Source: Desmodus rotundus
Lineage: Eukaryota > Chordata > Mammalia > Chiroptera > Phyllostomidae
NCBI RefSeq assembly: GCF_022682495.2
Contig: NC_071399.1
Coordinates: 52,134,873 to 52,198,872, forward strand
DNA length: 64,000 bases
Direction: 5' to 3'
Shown here piece after piece: positions 22,014-34,879 of this stretch. How positions within the stretch are numbered: position 1 is the stretch's first letter; every line of letters starts with the position of its first letter. Both the position numbers and the translations under genes were made by a program. The notes under the pieces were generated by a model, which was not told where the DNA came from, searched no databases, and saw only the letters and a list, made by a program, of their open reading frames with translations.

Positions 22014-22946
22014 ATGGGAAGACAAAGAAACAATTCCCAAATGAAAGGAAAGGAGGAAGTCTCAGAAAGAATACTAACCGAAAAAGAGGCAAGTCAACTA
22101 TCAGATACTGAGTTCAAAGCAATGGTCATCAGGAAACTCACTGAGCTCTCTGAGCTCAAAGAGAACTACCAGAAACTACAAGGAAACTACAATGAACTCA
22201 CTGCAAACTATATCAACATGAAAAAGGAAATAGAAAATATCAACAAGAGCCAAGCGGAAATGAAGAATACAATTTCTGAATTGAAGAACACAGTAGAAGG
22301 AATTAAAAGCAGACTTGATGAAGCAGAGGATCGGATCAGCGAGCTGGAGGATAAAGTAGAAAAAAACACCCAGAAGGAGCAAGAAAAGGAAAAGAGGCTC
22401 AGAAAGAATGAAGAGGCAATAAGGGAAATGCAGGACAACATGAAACGTAACAATATCCGTATAATAGGAATACCAGAAGGAGAAGAAGAAGAGCAAGGGA
22501 TAGAAAACCTGTTTGAAAAAGTAATGATGGAAAATTTCCCTAATCTGAGGAGAGAAAAAGTCACCCAAATCCAGGAAACACAGAGAGTCCCAATGAAGAG
22601 GAACCCAAAGAGACCCACTGCAAGACACATCATAATTAAAATGGCAAATTTCCAAGACAAAGAGAGGATCTTAAAGGCAGCAAGGGAGAAAAAGGAAGTA
22701 ACATACAAGGGAGCCCCAATAAGGTTAGCAACTGACTTCTCAATGGAAACGCTCCAAGCCAGAAGAGAATGGCAAAAAATATTCCAAGTAATGAGAACCA
22801 GAGGCCTCCAACCAAGACTACTTTACCCAGCAAGGCTCTCAATCAAGATAGAAGACCAAATAAAGAGCTTCCCAGACAAAAGAAGTCTAAAAGAATACAG
22901 CTCCACCAAACCAGCTCTGCAAGAGATGCTAAAGGGACTGCTTTAA
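22014..22946 (+). CDS. L1 ORF1: L1 ORF1p, RNA-binding nucleic-acid chaperone
   Basis: 310 codons, uninterrupted. ORF1p coats L1 RNA in the cytoplasm as a trimer and is needed for retrotransposition. Residues 1-40 form a basic N-terminus ('MGRQRNNSQMKGKEE'). About 40-145 form a long heptad coiled coil including 'SRLDEAEDRISELEDK', the block known to nucleate trimers. From residue 146 ('NNIRIIGIPEGEEEEQ') to about 225 lies the RRM, and then the C-terminal domain with 'ATDFSMETLQARREWQK' and 'LLYPARLS'. Human ORF1p has 338 residues, so this one is slightly shorter, mainly at the N-terminus. The first ATG fits the family start. ORF2 follows after 46 bases, as in other L1s. Confidence 0.96.
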   Translation: MGRQRNNSQMKGKEEVSERILTEKEASQLSDTEFKAMVIRKLTELSELKENYQKLQGNYNELTANYINMKKEIENINKSQAEMKNTISELKNTVEGIKSRLDEAEDRISELEDKVEKNTQKEQEKEKRLRKNEEAIREMQDNMKRNNIRIIGIPEGEEEEQGIENLFEKVMMENFPNLRREKVTQIQETQRVPMKRNPKRPTARHIIIKMANFQDKERILKAAREKKEVTYKGAPIRLATDFSMETLQARREWQKIFQVMRTRGLQPRLLYPARLSIKIEDQIKSFPDKRSLKEYSSTKPALQEMLKGLL

Positions 22947-22992
22947 GGAAAGGAAGGAAAAGAGAAAGACAGAGGAACACAGGTAGGAAATA

Positions 22993-25900
22993 ATGGCAAT
23001 GAATAACTACCTATCGATAATAACCTTAAATGTAAATGGATTAAATGCTCCAATCAAAAGACATAGAACAGCTGAATGGATAAGAAAACATGACCCACAC
23101 ATATGCTGCCTACAAGAAACCCATCTCAGGACAAAAGACTTACACAGACTGAAAGTGAAGGGCTGGAAACAAATTTTCCAAGCAAACGGACAGGAAAAAA
23201 AAGCAGGGGTAGCAATACTCATATCAGACAAAATAGACTTCCAAAGAAGGGCCATAAAGAGAGACCCAGAAGGTCACTTCATAATACTCAAAGGAAGAAT
23301 CCACCAAGAAGACATAAACATTGTAAATATATATGCACCCAACATAGGAGCACCCAAATACATAAAGAAAATATTGGAGGATTTCAAGAAAGATATTGAC
23401 AGCAACACAATTATAGTAGGGGATTTTAACACCCCACTATCAAAAATGGACAGGTCTTCCAAACAAAAGATCAACAAAGATATTGTGTCACTTAACAATA
23501 CCTTAGAGGAAATGGACTTAACTGATATATACAGAGCTTTTCATCCCAAAGAAGCAAAATACACGTTCTTTTCAAGTGTCCATGGAACTTTTTCAAAGAT
23601 AGACCACATGATAGGACACAAAGCAAGCCTCAACAAATTCAAGAAAATTGAAATCATATCAAGCATCTTCTCTGACCACAAGGGTCTGAAACTAGAAACC
23701 AACGCCAAGGGTAAAAACCCAAAACACTCAAAAGCATGGAGACTGAATAGCATGCTATTAAACAATGAATGGGTCAAGAACGAGATTAGGGAAGAAATCA
23801 AAAACTTCCTGGAAACAAATGAAAACGAACTCACAACAACCCAAAACCTATGGGACACAGCAAAGGCAGTCCTGAGAGGGAAGTTCATAGCAATACAGGC
23901 CTACCTTAAGAAGTTAGAAACAGTTCACACAAACAACCTAACCCTACGCCTACAAGAACTGGAGGAACAACAACAAAGACAGCCCAGAGCAAGCAGAAGG
24001 AAGGAAATAACCAAGATCAGAGCAGAACTAAATGACATAGAGACTAAAAGCACAATTGTAAGGATCAATGAATCCAGGAGCTGGTTCTTTGAAAAGATAA
24101 ACAAAATCGACAAGCCTTTAAGTAGGCTCATCAAGAAAAAAAGAGAGAGGATCCAAATAAACAGAATTAGAAATGAAAGTGGAGAGATTACAACTGATAC
24201 CACAGAAATACAAAGGATCGTAAGAAATTACTATGAAGACCTGTATGCTAAGAAATTTGAAAACCTAGATGAAATGGACACATTTCTAGAAAAATATAAC
24301 CTTCCAAAACTGAATGAAGAAGAAGCAGAAAACCTGAACAGACCAATATCAGCAAAGGAAATTGAAGCAGTCATCAAGAAACTCCCATCACACAAAAGCC
24401 CTGGACCAGATGGTTTCACAGGAGATTTCTACAAAGCATTTAAGGAAGAACTAACCCCTATCCTTCACAGACTATTCGAAAAAATCCAAACTGATGGAAG
24501 ACTCCCAAACTCTTTTTATGAAGCCAACATCATCCTAATCCCAAAACCAGATAAAGACACAACGAAGAAAGAAAACTTCAGGCCAATACCGCTGATGAAC
24601 ATAGACGCTAAAATTCTCAACAAAATATTAGCAAACCGCATCCAGCAATATATTAAAAAGATCATACACCATGACCAAGTGGGATTCATCCCAGGGATGC
24701 AAGGATGGTACAATATTCGCAAATCAATAAACATAATACATCACATCAACAACAGCAAAGACAAAAATCACATGATCATATCAATAGATGCGGAAAAAGC
24801 ATTTGATAAGATACAGCACCCATTTCTGATAAAAACACTCAGCAAAGTGGGAATAAAGGGAGCAGTCCTCAACATAATTAAGGCCATATATGAGAGACCT
24901 ACAGCCAACATCACACTCAATGGACAAAAACTTAGAGCTTTCCCACTAAGATCAGGAACTAGACAAGGATGTCCTCTCTCACCACTCCTATTCAACATAG
25001 TATTGGAAGTCCTAGCCACAGCAATCAGACAAGAAAAAGCAATAAAAGGCATCCAAATTGGAAAGGAGGAAATGAAACTGTCACTGTTTGCAGACGACAT
25101 GATAGTGTACATGGAAAACCCTATAGACTCCACTCAAAAACTACTCGACCTAATAAATGAATTTGGCAAAACAGCTGGATACAGAGTCAATACCCAGAAA
25201 TCAAAGGCATTCCTGTACACCAGCAACGAAACTGCAGAAACAGAAATCAGGAGAAAAATCCCATTCGATATAGCAACAAGAAAAATAAAGTACCTAGGAA
25301 TAAACCTAACCAAGGAGGTAAAAGACCTGTACTCAGAAAACTACACAACACTGAAGAAAGAAATTAAGGAAGATACAAACAAATGGAAGCATGTACCATG
25401 TTCATGGATTGGAAGAATCAACATTATCAAAATGGCCATACTACCCAAAGCAATTTATAGATTCAATGCAATCCCTATTAGAGTACCCATGACATATTTC
25501 ACAGATATAGAACAAACATTTCAGAAATTCATATGGAACCATAAACGACCTCGAATAGCTGCAGCAATTTTGAGAAAGAAAAACAAAGCAGGAGGGATCA
25601 CAATACCTGATATCAAACTGTATTACAAGGCCACTGTAATCAAAACAGCCTGGTACTGGCATAAAAACAGGCACATAGACAAATGGAACAGAATAGAGAG
25701 CCCAGAAATAAACTCAAGTCTATACGATCAATTAATATTTGACAAAGGAGGCAGGAGCATAAAATGGAGCAAAAACAGCCTCTTCAACAGATGGTGTTGG
25801 GAGATCTGGACAGCTACGTGCAAAAAAATGAAACTCGATCACCAACTTACGCCATACACGAAAATAAACTCAAGATGGATAAAAGACTTAAATATAAGCC

Positions 25901-26814
25901 GTAACACCATAAAAGTCCTTGAGGAAAACATTGGCAGGAAAATCTCAGACATTCCACGAAGCAACATCCTCACAGACACATCCCCTAAAGCAAGGGACAT
26001 AAAGGAAAGAATAAACAAATGGGACCTCATCAAAATAAAAAGCTTCTGCATGGCTAAAGAAAACAGCACCAAATTACAAAGAGTACCAACAGTATGGGAA
26101 AACATATTTGCCAACGATACCTCAGACAAGGGCCTGATCTCCAAAATATATAAAGAACTCACTCGACTCCACTCCAGGAAGACAAACAACCCAATTAAAA
26201 AATGGGCAAAGGACTTGAACAGACACTTCTCCAAGGAAGACATACAGAGGGCCCAGAGACATATGAAAAGATGCTCAGCATCACTAGCCATCAGAGAGAT
26301 GCAAATTAAAACCACAATGAGGTATCATCTCACACCAGTCAGAATGGCCAACATAAACAAATCCACAAACAAATGTTGGAGAGGATGTGGAGAAAAGGGA
26401 ACCCTTGTGCACTGTTGGTGGGAATGCAGACTGGTGAGGCCACTGTGGAAAACAATATGGAATTTCCTCAGAAAACTAAAAATGGAACTGCCCTTTGACC
26501 CAGTAATTCCGCTGCTGGGATTATACCCTAAGAACACTGAAACACCAATCCAAAAGAATCTGTGCACCCCAATGTTCATAGCAGCACAATTTACAATAGC
26601 CAAGTACTGGAAGCAACCGAAGTGCCCATCAGCAAACGAGTGGATCCAAAAACTATGGTATATTTACACGATGGAATTCTACGCAGCAGAGAGAAAGAAG
26701 GAGCTTATACCCTTTGCAACAGCATGGATGAAACTGGAGAGCATTATGCTAAGTGAAATAAGCCAGGAAGTGAGGGACAAGTACCATATGATCTCACCTT
26801 TAACTGGAACATAA
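22993..26814 (+). CDS. L1 ORF2: L1 ORF2p, endonuclease and reverse transcriptase
   Basis: 1273 codons, full length (human 1275). It nicks target DNA and copies L1 RNA onto the 3' end (target-primed reverse transcription). The APE-type endonuclease residues are all present: E42, Y114, D144, N146, D204, D228, H229, each one position before the human numbering. The reverse transcriptase has '[15 protein letters not shown]', '[14 protein letters not shown]' and the catalytic FADD at 699-702. The Cys/His region is C1128, C1132, H1140, C1145. One oddity: residue 533 is Pro in '[11 protein letters not shown]', where Ser is usual. The ORF2 start is likely reached by reinitiation after ORF1; no ribosome entry signal was seen. 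Confidence 0.96.
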   Translation: MAMNNYLSIITLNVNGLNAPIKRHRTAEWIRKHDPHICCLQETHLRTKDLHRLKVKGWKQIFQANGQEKKAGVAILISDKIDFQRRAIKRDPEGHFIILKGRIHQEDINIVNIYAPNIGAPKYIKKILEDFKKDIDSNTIIVGDFNTPLSKMDRSSKQKINKDIVSLNNTLEEMDLTDIYRAFHPKEAKYTFFSSVHGTFSKIDHMIGHKASLNKFKKIEIISSIFSDHKGLKLETNAKGKNPKHSKAWRLNSMLLNNEWVKNEIREEIKNFLETNENELTTTQNLWDTAKAVLRGKFIAIQAYLKKLETVHTNNLTLRLQELEEQQQRQPRASRRKEITKIRAELNDIETKSTIVRINESRSWFFEKINKIDKPLSRLIKKKRERIQINRIRNESGEITTDTTEIQRIVRNYYEDLYAKKFENLDEMDTFLEKYNLPKLNEEEAENLNRPISAKEIEAVIKKLPSHKSPGPDGFTGDFYKAFKEELTPILHRLFEKIQTDGRLPNSFYEANIILIPKPDKDTTKKENFRPIPLMNIDAKILNKILANRIQQYIKKIIHHDQVGFIPGMQGWYNIRKSINIIHHINNSKDKNHMIISIDAEKAFDKIQHPFLIKTLSKVGIKGAVLNIIKAIYERPTANITLNGQKLRAFPLRSGTRQGCPLSPLLFNIVLEVLATAIRQEKAIKGIQIGKEEMKLSLFADDMIVYMENPIDSTQKLLDLINEFGKTAGYRVNTQKSKAFLYTSNETAETEIRRKIPFDIATRKIKYLGINLTKEVKDLYSENYTTLKKEIKEDTNKWKHVPCSWIGRINIIKMAILPKAIYRFNAIPIRVPMTYFTDIEQTFQKFIWNHKRPRIAAAILRKKNKAGGITIPDIKLYYKATVIKTAWYWHKNRHIDKWNRIESPEINSSLYDQLIFDKGGRSIKWSKNSLFNRWCWEIWTATCKKMKLDHQLTPYTKINSRWIKDLNISRNTIKVLEENIGRKISDIPRSNILTDTSPKARDIKERINKWDLIKIKSFCMAKENSTKLQRVPTVWENIFANDTSDKGLISKIYKELTRLHSRKTNNPIKKWAKDLNRHFSKEDIQRAQRHMKRCSASLAIREMQIKTTMRYHLTPVRMANINKSTNKCWRGCGEKGTLVHCWWECRLVRPLWKTIWNFLRKLKMELPFDPVIPLLGLYPKNTETPIQKNLCTPMFIAAQFTIAKYWKQPKCPSANEWIQKLWYIYTMEFYAAERKKELIPFATAWMKLESIMLSEISQEVRDKYHMISPLTGT

Positions 26815-26881
26815 GCAATAGAAGAAAAAAGCAAACAAAATATAACCAGAGACATTGAAGTTAAGAACAATCTAACAATAG

Positions 26882-27020
26882 CCAGGGCGGGGGTGGGGGG
26901 TGGGGGCGGGGATAGTGGGAAGAGGGTATTACAGGAACTACTATAAAGGACACATGGACAAAACCAAGGGGGAGGGTGGAGAGGGGGGAGGGAGGTGGGT
27001 TCACCTGGGGTGGGGTAGAG
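26882..27020 (+). promoter_or_regulatory. G-quadruplex-prone L1 3' UTR
   Basis: GGGCGGGGGTGGGGGG and following GTGGGGGCGGGG (about 26886-26912) give well over four G-runs of three or more with one-base loops, followed by a second G-rich block at 26967-27020. G-rich 3' UTRs are a known L1 trait. Folding is inferred. Confidence 0.75.
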
Positions 27021-27088
27021 GGATGGGGAGAAAAGGCATACAACTGTAATTGCATAACAATAAAAAAAATTTAAAAAAAATAAATAAA

Positions 27089-27102
27089 TAAAGTGGAGAA
27101 GA
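27089..27102 (+). repeat. Target-site duplication, right, of the intact L1
   Basis: Identical to 20341-20354; follows the A-rich tail (27060-27088). Confidence 0.93.
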
Positions 27103-27778
27103 ACAAAAAAGCCATGGTTTCTAAAACATGGCCTTGGATGCTACTGTGAATTCACAGGGGTGCCACAAGCTGTTTAAAAATTTTAAAGAATGCACAGCAA
27201 TATTCAACATCTGTCGGGCTCTACAAAACTACTACTTCAAGGTAATTACAATCTTATCATTAAATCATGCTACTCATTTCTATAATGTTTTATTATTTTT
27301 ATTAAAATATAATTAACATAAAACATTATATAAGTTGACAGTTTACTATATATTGCAATATGATTACCATCATAGCATTACCTAATACCTCCTTCATATC
27401 ACATAATTATTTTTTTATGGTAGGAACAATTAAAATCTAGTCTCTTAAAAAATAGTAAAAAATAATAAAATCTAGTCTCTTAGCTACTTTGAAGTTTATA
27501 ATACAATACTGTTGACTATAATCATTATGCTATGCATTAGCTCTCCAGGACATTTTTTATCTCCTAGTTCCCACTTTGTACCCTTAAACAACATACCCCC
27601 AATTCCTCCAACTGCCACCCCCTAGTAACCACAATTCTACTCTGTTTTTAGATTCTACATATAAGTGATATACAGTACTTGTCATTCTCTGATTCCTCTC
27701 ACTTAGCATAATGCCCTCAAGGTTTATCCATGTTGTTACAAATGGCAGGATTTCCTTCTTTCTCATGGCTGAATAATA

Positions 27779-27781
<3 letters not shown>

Positions 27782-27822
<41 letters not shown>
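27782..27822. repeat. (TA)n microsatellite
   Basis: About 20 perfect TA units within the 3' part of the old L1. Confidence 0.95.
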
Positions 27823-27828
<6 letters not shown>

Positions 27829-29945
27829 CACATCTTTATCCATTCATCCACTGATAGTTACTTAGGTTCGTTTCATATCTTTGCCTTTGTGAATATGCAG
27901 CAATAAACATGGAAATGCATATATCTCTTTGAACTCCTGTTTTCATTTGTTTTCAATATATACCCCAGAATTGGGATGGCTAAATCATATATGATAATTC
28001 AATTTTTAATTTTATAAGTAACCTCTATACTGTTTTCTATAGTGGTTATACACAGTATAATGGTTCCCTTATCTCCACATTCTCACCAACACTTGTTATC
28101 TCTTGTGTTTTGATGATAGTCGTTCTGATAGGTGTGAGGTGATATCTCATTGTGCTTTTGATTTCCATTTCCCTGATGATTAGTGGTGTTTAATCTTCTT
28201 TTCATGTTCCTTTTGACCATTTGGATGACTTCTCTGGAAAAATTTCTTTACTTCCTCTGCCCGTTTTTATTGAATTTTTTACTGTTTTTTGTTTTTATCA
28301 TTGAGTTATATAAGTTCTTTATATTTCTTGGATATTAACCCTTTACCTGATATATGGTCAGCAAATATTTTCTCTCATTCTATAGGTTGCTAATATTTCT
28401 TACCTATAGGTTTGTTTTGTTTCTTTTGCTGTGCAGAAGCTTTTTAGTTTGATATAGTCTCATTTACTGATTGTTGCATTGGTTGCTTGTGGTTTTGGTA
28501 TCATATGTAAGAAATTGTTGCCCAGTTCAATGTCAAGGAGTTTCTTCCCTATGTTTTTATCCAGAATTTTTAAAGGATCATGTCTTGTATTTAAGTTTTT
28601 AATCTATTTCCAGTTAATTTTTGTGAGTGGTATAACATAGAGGTCCAATTTCATTTTTCTTCATTTGACTATCCAATTTTTGCAATATAACTCATTGAAG
28701 ATGCTATCCTTTTGTGTAAAATATTAATGCAGGGGGTTATTTCTGGGCTTTTGATTTTGTTCTGCTGGTATATGTGTCTATTTTTATGTTGTGTCATACT
28801 GTTTTAATTGCTGTAGCTTTGTAGTATAGTTTGAAATGAGAAAGTATGAAGCCTCCTATTTTTTCTTCTTTCTCATAATTGCTTTGGCTACTTAGGGTCT
28901 TTTGTGGTCTCATACACATTTTAGGATTTTTTTTCTATTTCTGTGAAAAAATGTCATTGGAATTTTGATAGGGGTTGCATCAAATCTATAGATGGCTTTG
29001 AGTAGTATGAACATTTTAACAATACTAATTCTTCTGATTCATGAACATATTTTTCAATTTGTGTTTTCTTCAATTTCTTTCATCAGGGTCTTATACAGAT
29101 CTATTTCCTTAGTTAAATTTATTCCTAAGTATTTTATTGTTTTTGATACTGTTGTGAATGGGACCATTTTCCTTATTTATTTTTCAGATATTTTGTCATT
29201 AGTGTATAAGACAACACTGATTTCTGTATGTCGATTTCATATCCTATAACTTGATTAGTTTCAGGATTTTCTATATACAAGATGATATCAACTGCAAATA
29301 ATGACAGTTTTACTTCTTTCTTTCATATCTGGATGCTTTTTATTTCTTTGTCTTGCCTAATGCTCTAGCTAGGACTTGCAGTATTATGTTGAATGAGAGT
29401 GGTGTGAGTGGGCATCCTTGACTTTTTCCTGATCTTAGAGGAAAAGCTTTCATTTTTTTAAACTGTTGAGTATAATGTTCGCTGTGGGTTTGTTGTATAT
29501 TGCTTTTATTATGTTGAAATATGTTCCTTCTATACCCAATTTGTTGAAAGTTTTAATCATGAAAGAATGTTTGATTTTATTAAATGGGTTTTCTGCATCT
29601 ATTGAGATAATCATATGATTTTATCTTTCATTCTATTAATATAATTTGTACCATTAATTGATTTGCATATGGTAAGCCATACTTGCATACCAGAGATAAA
29701 TCCCACTTGGCCATGGTGTGTAATATTTTTAATGTGTTCTTAAACGTAGCTTGTTAATATTGTGGAGAAATTTTGTATCTATATTCATCAAGAATATCAG
29801 TGTATAGTTTGTTTGTTTGTTTTTTTCTTGTAGTGTCGTTATCCAGCTTTGGTATCAGAGTAATGCTAGCCTTGTAAAATGGATTTGAAAATGTTCCCTT
29901 CTCTTTGATTCTTGGGAGAATTTTGAGAATTGGTTAATTTTTTTT

Positions 29946-30001
29946 ATTGTTATTCAATTACAGTTGTATGCATTTTCTCCCCATCCCTCCACCCCACCCC
30001 A
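29946..30001 (-). mobile_element. 56-base young L1 3' end insertion
   Basis: 'caattacagttgtatgcatt' and 'tctccccatccctccaccc' are the reverse complement of the young L1 3' end (compare 26995-27055). The piece is bracketed by TGGTTAATTTTTTT at 29931-29944 and 30002-30015, and the old L1 is continuous across it. It is an extreme 5' truncation. Confidence 0.82.
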
Positions 30002-33000
30002 TGGTTAATTTTTTTTTAATGTTTGGTAGAATTCATTAGTGAAGCCATCTGTTCCTGGGCTTTTCTGTGTCAGGAGGTTTTTGATTACTGACTCAATAAC
30101 ATTACTTATTATTAGTCTATTGAAATTTTCTATTTCTTCCTGATTTACTCTTGGTAGGCTATATGTCTCTAGGAACTTATCAGTTTCTTCTAGATTACGT
30201 AATTTGTTGGCACATAATTATTCATAGCGGTCTTGAGTCTATGTATTTCTGTAGGATCAGTTGTAATGTCACCACTTTTATTTCCAATTTTAGCCTTCTC
30301 TCTCTTTTTCTTAGCTTGTCTAACTAACAATTTGTAAATTTTGTTTGTTTTTTTGAAAACATCTCATAGTTGTGTTAATTTCTTATATTGTTTTTCTGGT
30401 CTCTACTTTATGTCTAATCCAATCTTTGTTATTTTCCTTTTGTTAACTTTGGGCCTAGTTTGTTCTTCTTTTTCTGGTTCTTTAAGGTGTAAAATTAGGG
30501 TGTTTCTTTGAGATATTTCTAATTTCTTATATGCATCTATCACTATAAACTTTCCTTTCAGAGCTCTTTTGCAGCATCTCATAGGTTTTGAAGTGTTTCT
30601 ATTTTCATTTGTTTTGAAATACTTTTCACTTTACTTTGGATTTCTTCATTGACTTATTGATCATTCAGGAGTGAAATGTTTAAGTTCTACATATTTATAG
30701 ATTTTCTAGCTCTCTTTTTGTTGTTGATTTCTAGTTTTATATTATTGTGGTTAGAAAAAATACTTGGTATTATTTCAATCTTATTAAATTTTCTAAAACT
30801 TGGTTTATGTTCCATCATATGGACATATGCACCTGAGAAGAACATGTATTCTGCTTCTGTTGAATGGAATGTTCTACAAATGTCTGTTAGATCTATTTGG
30901 TCTAATGTATGGTTAAAGTTCATTGTTTCCCCATTGATTTTCTGTCTGGATGATCTATCCATTGCAGAAAATGAGGTATTGCCAAGCCTCCTACTGTATT
31001 GTTGTCTATTTTTCCCTTCACATTTGTTAGTACTTGCTTAACATATTTAGGTGCTTTGATGTTGGGTGTGTATATATTTACAATTGTTATAATCTTCTTG
31101 ATGAATAGACCCCTTAATTATTATATGACTTTCTTTGTCTCTTGTTAGAATTTTTATTTTAAAGTCTATTTTATTTAAGTGTAGCTACTCCCACTTTCTT
31201 TTGGTTTCTACTTGTATTAAATATCTTTTACCACCCCTTTACTTTGAGCCTATGTGTGTCTCTACAGCTGAAGTGAGTGTCTTGTAGGTAGTATACATGT
31301 GGGTCTTGTTTTTGTTTTTTTAATCCATCTAGCTAATTCACTTTGGGCCTTTTGATTGTTGAATTCAATTTACTTACTTTTAGAGTAATAATTAATATAA
31401 GAAGACTTACTAATGTGATTTATTACTTGTTTTCTGGTTGTTTTGTATTTCCACTCTTTATTTCTCTACCTATTTCTGCCTAACTTTGTAAATTGGTGAT
31501 TTTCATGGTGGTATGCTCTGTCTCCCCTTTCTTTATCTTCTGTGCATCTGCTCTAGGCTTTTTGCTTTGTGGTTACCATTAGACTTATATAAGACACCTC
31601 ACAGGAAAAACAGGCCATTTTAAGCTGGCAGCAACTTTACATCAATTATCTACAAAAGCTTCACCCTTTGCTCCTCCTTTTTATATTTTTTATTATTATT
31701 TACTTCTTTTTATATTGTGTATTTATAAAATTATTATAGTAGGTATAAGTCGTTTCGTACTCCTTTCCTTTGACCTATGTAGTTTATTTAAGTGGTTAGC
31801 ACAATATCTTATTACCGATGTAGAGTCTTCAAAGTCTGACTGTATATTTACTTTGACAGTGTGTTGTATACTTTTGTGTCTTTTAATATAGCAATTAACA
31901 TCTTTTTATTTCAGCTTGAACTTCTTTCAGCATTTCTTACAACACAAGTCCAGTATAATAAAATTCATAGGGTTTTGTTTGTCTAGAAACATCTATTTTT
32001 CCTTTATATCTTAATGATAACTTTGTTGGATAAAGTGTTCTTGGCTGACGATTTTTTTCTTTCAACATTTGTATTATATCACTCCACTTTCTCCTGGCCT
32101 GTAGGGTTTCTACTGAGAGGTATGAGTGCTAATAGCCTAATGAGGATTCCTTTGTAGATTACAATCTCTTCTCCTCCCTCCACCCCCACCCCACTACTGC
32201 TTTTAGATTTCTTTATCTTTGATTTTTGACAATTTCATTATAATGTGTCCTGGAGAAGGTCTTTTGCATTGAGATAATAGGGTAATCTATTAGCTTTGTG
32301 AACTTTCGTGTCTGATTCTCTCCCCAGGTTTAGGAAGTTCTCAGCTATTATTTCTTTAAATAACTGGTCTGCTCTTTTCTCCCTTTTCTCCTTCTATAAT
32401 ATTAATTACTCAAATGTTTGTTCTTTTGATAGAATCTTATAGACCATGTAGGGGATATTTTTGCTGTTTTTCATCCTTTTTTTTCTTTTTTCTTCTTTTA
32501 CTGGGTTATTTTAAAATTCCCAACTTACTAATTTCACCTTACATTTGCTCTTTGCTACTGCAGGTGCTGTCTATTGCTTTCTTTCTTTCTTTTTTTTTTC
32601 ATTTCATTCATTGAGTTCTTCAGCTCTAGAATCTCTGTTTTGTTCATTTTTATGATTTCTATCACTTTGGAAAACATCTCTGTTGAAGTATTTTTAAAGA
32701 TGGAGTATTTTTGGATGTATTTTTAAAGATTTTATCAAATTGTCTTTCTGAGTTTTCTTGTAGCTCATGAATTTTCTTCAAAAGCGATGTTTTGTGTTAC
32801 TTTTCAGCTAGATCACAGAATTCTGTGCCTTTGAGCTCAGTTATTGGAGAATTGTTATTTTCTTTTTGTGATGGCATGTTTTCTCAATTTTTAGTGTTTT
32901 TGTACTTTTATATTGCTGCTTTTGCATTTGAAGTAGCAGATACCTCCTCAAATTCTTGCTAGTTGCCTTCAAATGGGGTATCTGTTTCATGGTGGTGTTA

Positions 33001-34029
33001 TTATCTGTGGTTTTATCTGTCTTTGAGTGTATTTCTCTCTTCTTGCTCCTTTTTGTGACAGGATTCTTAAATATTTTTATACCTTCTCTAGTTGGAACAA
33101 GTCACCAGGCTGATTGCTGGAATCTTTTCTTCGTTTTCCAGAAGATGGCGCTATAGCTCAAGTTTATGGTTTCTCCCTTGCCCACAGACTGGCCTGTTTT
33201 CTGAGCATGCTACCTAACTGCTAGCACTCTCTCTTATAACCACGTATGTTTACATGTACAAGGAGTCAGGCACAGAGTGGGGAGAGGTGTGAGTTTAACA
33301 CTCAAGGTGTTGGGGCGCCTGTAGTAGCAGTAGAGAGATCCCCCGGTGTGGTACTCCCAGAGGCTCATGGATGTACTTCCTGGTGAGCAGTCAACAAGGA
33401 GCCATGTCCCATATCTGCATTTTCCCCCAGTTTCCTCCCTCCACCCAGTCGTGGAGTGTGGAGTTCTTGCCTCAGGACTCTGGGTGCTTCTGGAGAGAGA
33501 TGGGTTCTCCAGCCATGACCAGCACAATTGGGGTAGCTAGACACTCACTCATTGCTATGCTTTCCCTAGAAGGTGAGGTTGCCATCTCCAGGTAATCAAC
33601 CTTATTCAGTGTTTTTTGGGGGATGGGGTAGAGGTTGAGAAATTCTTACCACCACCTCTGATGTGACAAAATTTGTATACATATTTTTTGTTGAACTTAA
33701 GAAGCTCTCTCCAGCTTGTATACTTGCCCATACCAGCATTCTCCAGGTTTTTCCAGACTTTAACCAGAAAGGTCTAAGCAGGTTTGCAGGCTTCCCTGAT
33801 TCCACAGCCCCTACCAAGGTCTGTTTGCATATTACTAGATGCAGAGGTGGGGGAGACTTCTTCCAAGTTCCTGAGCATAAGATGCTAGATCCCACAACAC
33901 CCATAAAGGCACTTTTGTTCATGGACGGATGTCTATTTTGATTTTTAAAAGGAGGAATGCTTTAGTCACCATAACGTTGTTGTTGCTAATGTTATCTCTT
34001 TTGAATCTTGTTTTCAGGCATTGTGATTT

Positions 34030-34690
34030 AAAAACACAAACAAAAAAAAACAAGAACTGCATGGAAATTAACATGCAACAGAAAATAAGGGATGAGGATA
34101 GCTGTGTCCAATATGATTTCCAAGTTTAAGAGGTTATGCAGAAACCAAAGAAGTATGCACATCCTATTACTAAGTAATTTTGGTTATTTAAGAATTATAT
34201 AAAAGTATGATTTGGCTTTTAATTTATGCGCACTAATTTTTTTCTAACACCATGAAGTTATAAGGACATAAATACGTATTAAGTTGTCTGGACCTCACCA
34301 CTTTATAACTGGAACTATTAGATATTTTGGGGCCAAGGAGTATCATGAAAAATTTACTAAGACTCTAAGAGCAACATGAAAAAAAATAGAGGATTGTGCT
34401 GAGAAATAGCTAAGGGTCATGTCCATAAGTACATCTCTTCCATCCACATTCCGCTGGCCAGTATTTACTAGATAGATACATATAAGAGCAATAAAGGATG
34501 GAAAATGTAGACTAGCTGTGTCCCCAAGGGAAAAAAAAAAGAACACAATTTCATGAAAAGCTAGTTATTCTTTATTGCAGGAATGAGTAAGCACAGGCAC
34601 AAAACTGTCACACATCCACAGGCTGCTTGCCCTGAAACGAATGTAGCACACTCTGAACAGCCCAACATCCCCATTATCCCTTCCATTCCA
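34030..34690. other. Unrecognised sequence
   Basis: No supported feature. Confidence 0.5.
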
Positions 34691-34875
34691 AAGCTCTGAG
34701 TGTCCACACAGCACATAAAAAGTATTGCTTCACTTACTGCTCACAACCTCATGAGCTGGGCAGAGCAAGGACTGTCCCCCATCTTACAGATTAAGAAATG
34801 CATTGCAGACAACTGGATTATTTTATGTTGCACGGGTAATGAATAACAGAAGTCAGGCCCAAACTCACATTTAAT
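34690..34875 (-). repeat. MIR SINE
   Basis: Reverse complement of the MIR core: 'ctcacaacctcatgagctgggcaga', 'cccatcttacagattaagaaa', 'taatgaataacagaagtcaggcccaaactc'. Confidence 0.72.
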
Positions 34876-34879
34876 GACA

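Larger units (their letters stand above)
20355..27088 (+). mobile_element. L1: Full-length intact young L1
   Basis: 6734 bases: 5' UTR 20355-22013, ORF1 22014-22946, a 46-base spacer, ORF2 22993-26814, 3' UTR 26815-about 27045 and an A-rich tail. Both ORFs are open and the flanking 14-base duplication is perfect, so the insertion is very recent and may still be polymorphic. It starts with 'ggaagatggcggc', the usual L1 5' start carrying a YY1-type site. It could supply ORF1p and ORF2p to itself, and ORF2p to the half-L1s, SINEs and RNA pseudogenes nearby. Confidence 0.96.
27700..31600 (-). pseudogene. Old L1 ORF2, dead
   Basis: Endonuclease and reverse transcriptase regions are recognisable, e.g. 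the 30687-30962 frame with 'MDRSSRQKINGETMNFNHTL' and 'IEIIPSIFSNH'. Stops and frameshifts are frequent. The reverse transcriptase active site near 29290-29305 now reads FAVD instead of FADD, so the second catalytic Asp pair is broken. Confidence 0.8.
27290..34020 (-). mobile_element. Old near-full-length L1
   Basis: Read on the minus strand it has a 5' UTR (about 34020-32850), decayed ORF1 (about 32750-31900), ORF2 (about 31600-27700) and a 3' UTR ending near 27290. The length fits a whole L1, and divergence is high. Later changes include a (TA)n array at 27782-27822 and a 56-base young L1 tail at 29946-30001. The 5' limit is approximate. Confidence 0.82.

Noticed and set aside
22176..22708. 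159- and 166-codon minus-strand frames
   Set aside because: Antisense shadows of the intact L1 ORF1.
27782..27822. Regulatory TATA array
   Set aside because: Plain TA microsatellite in a dead L1.
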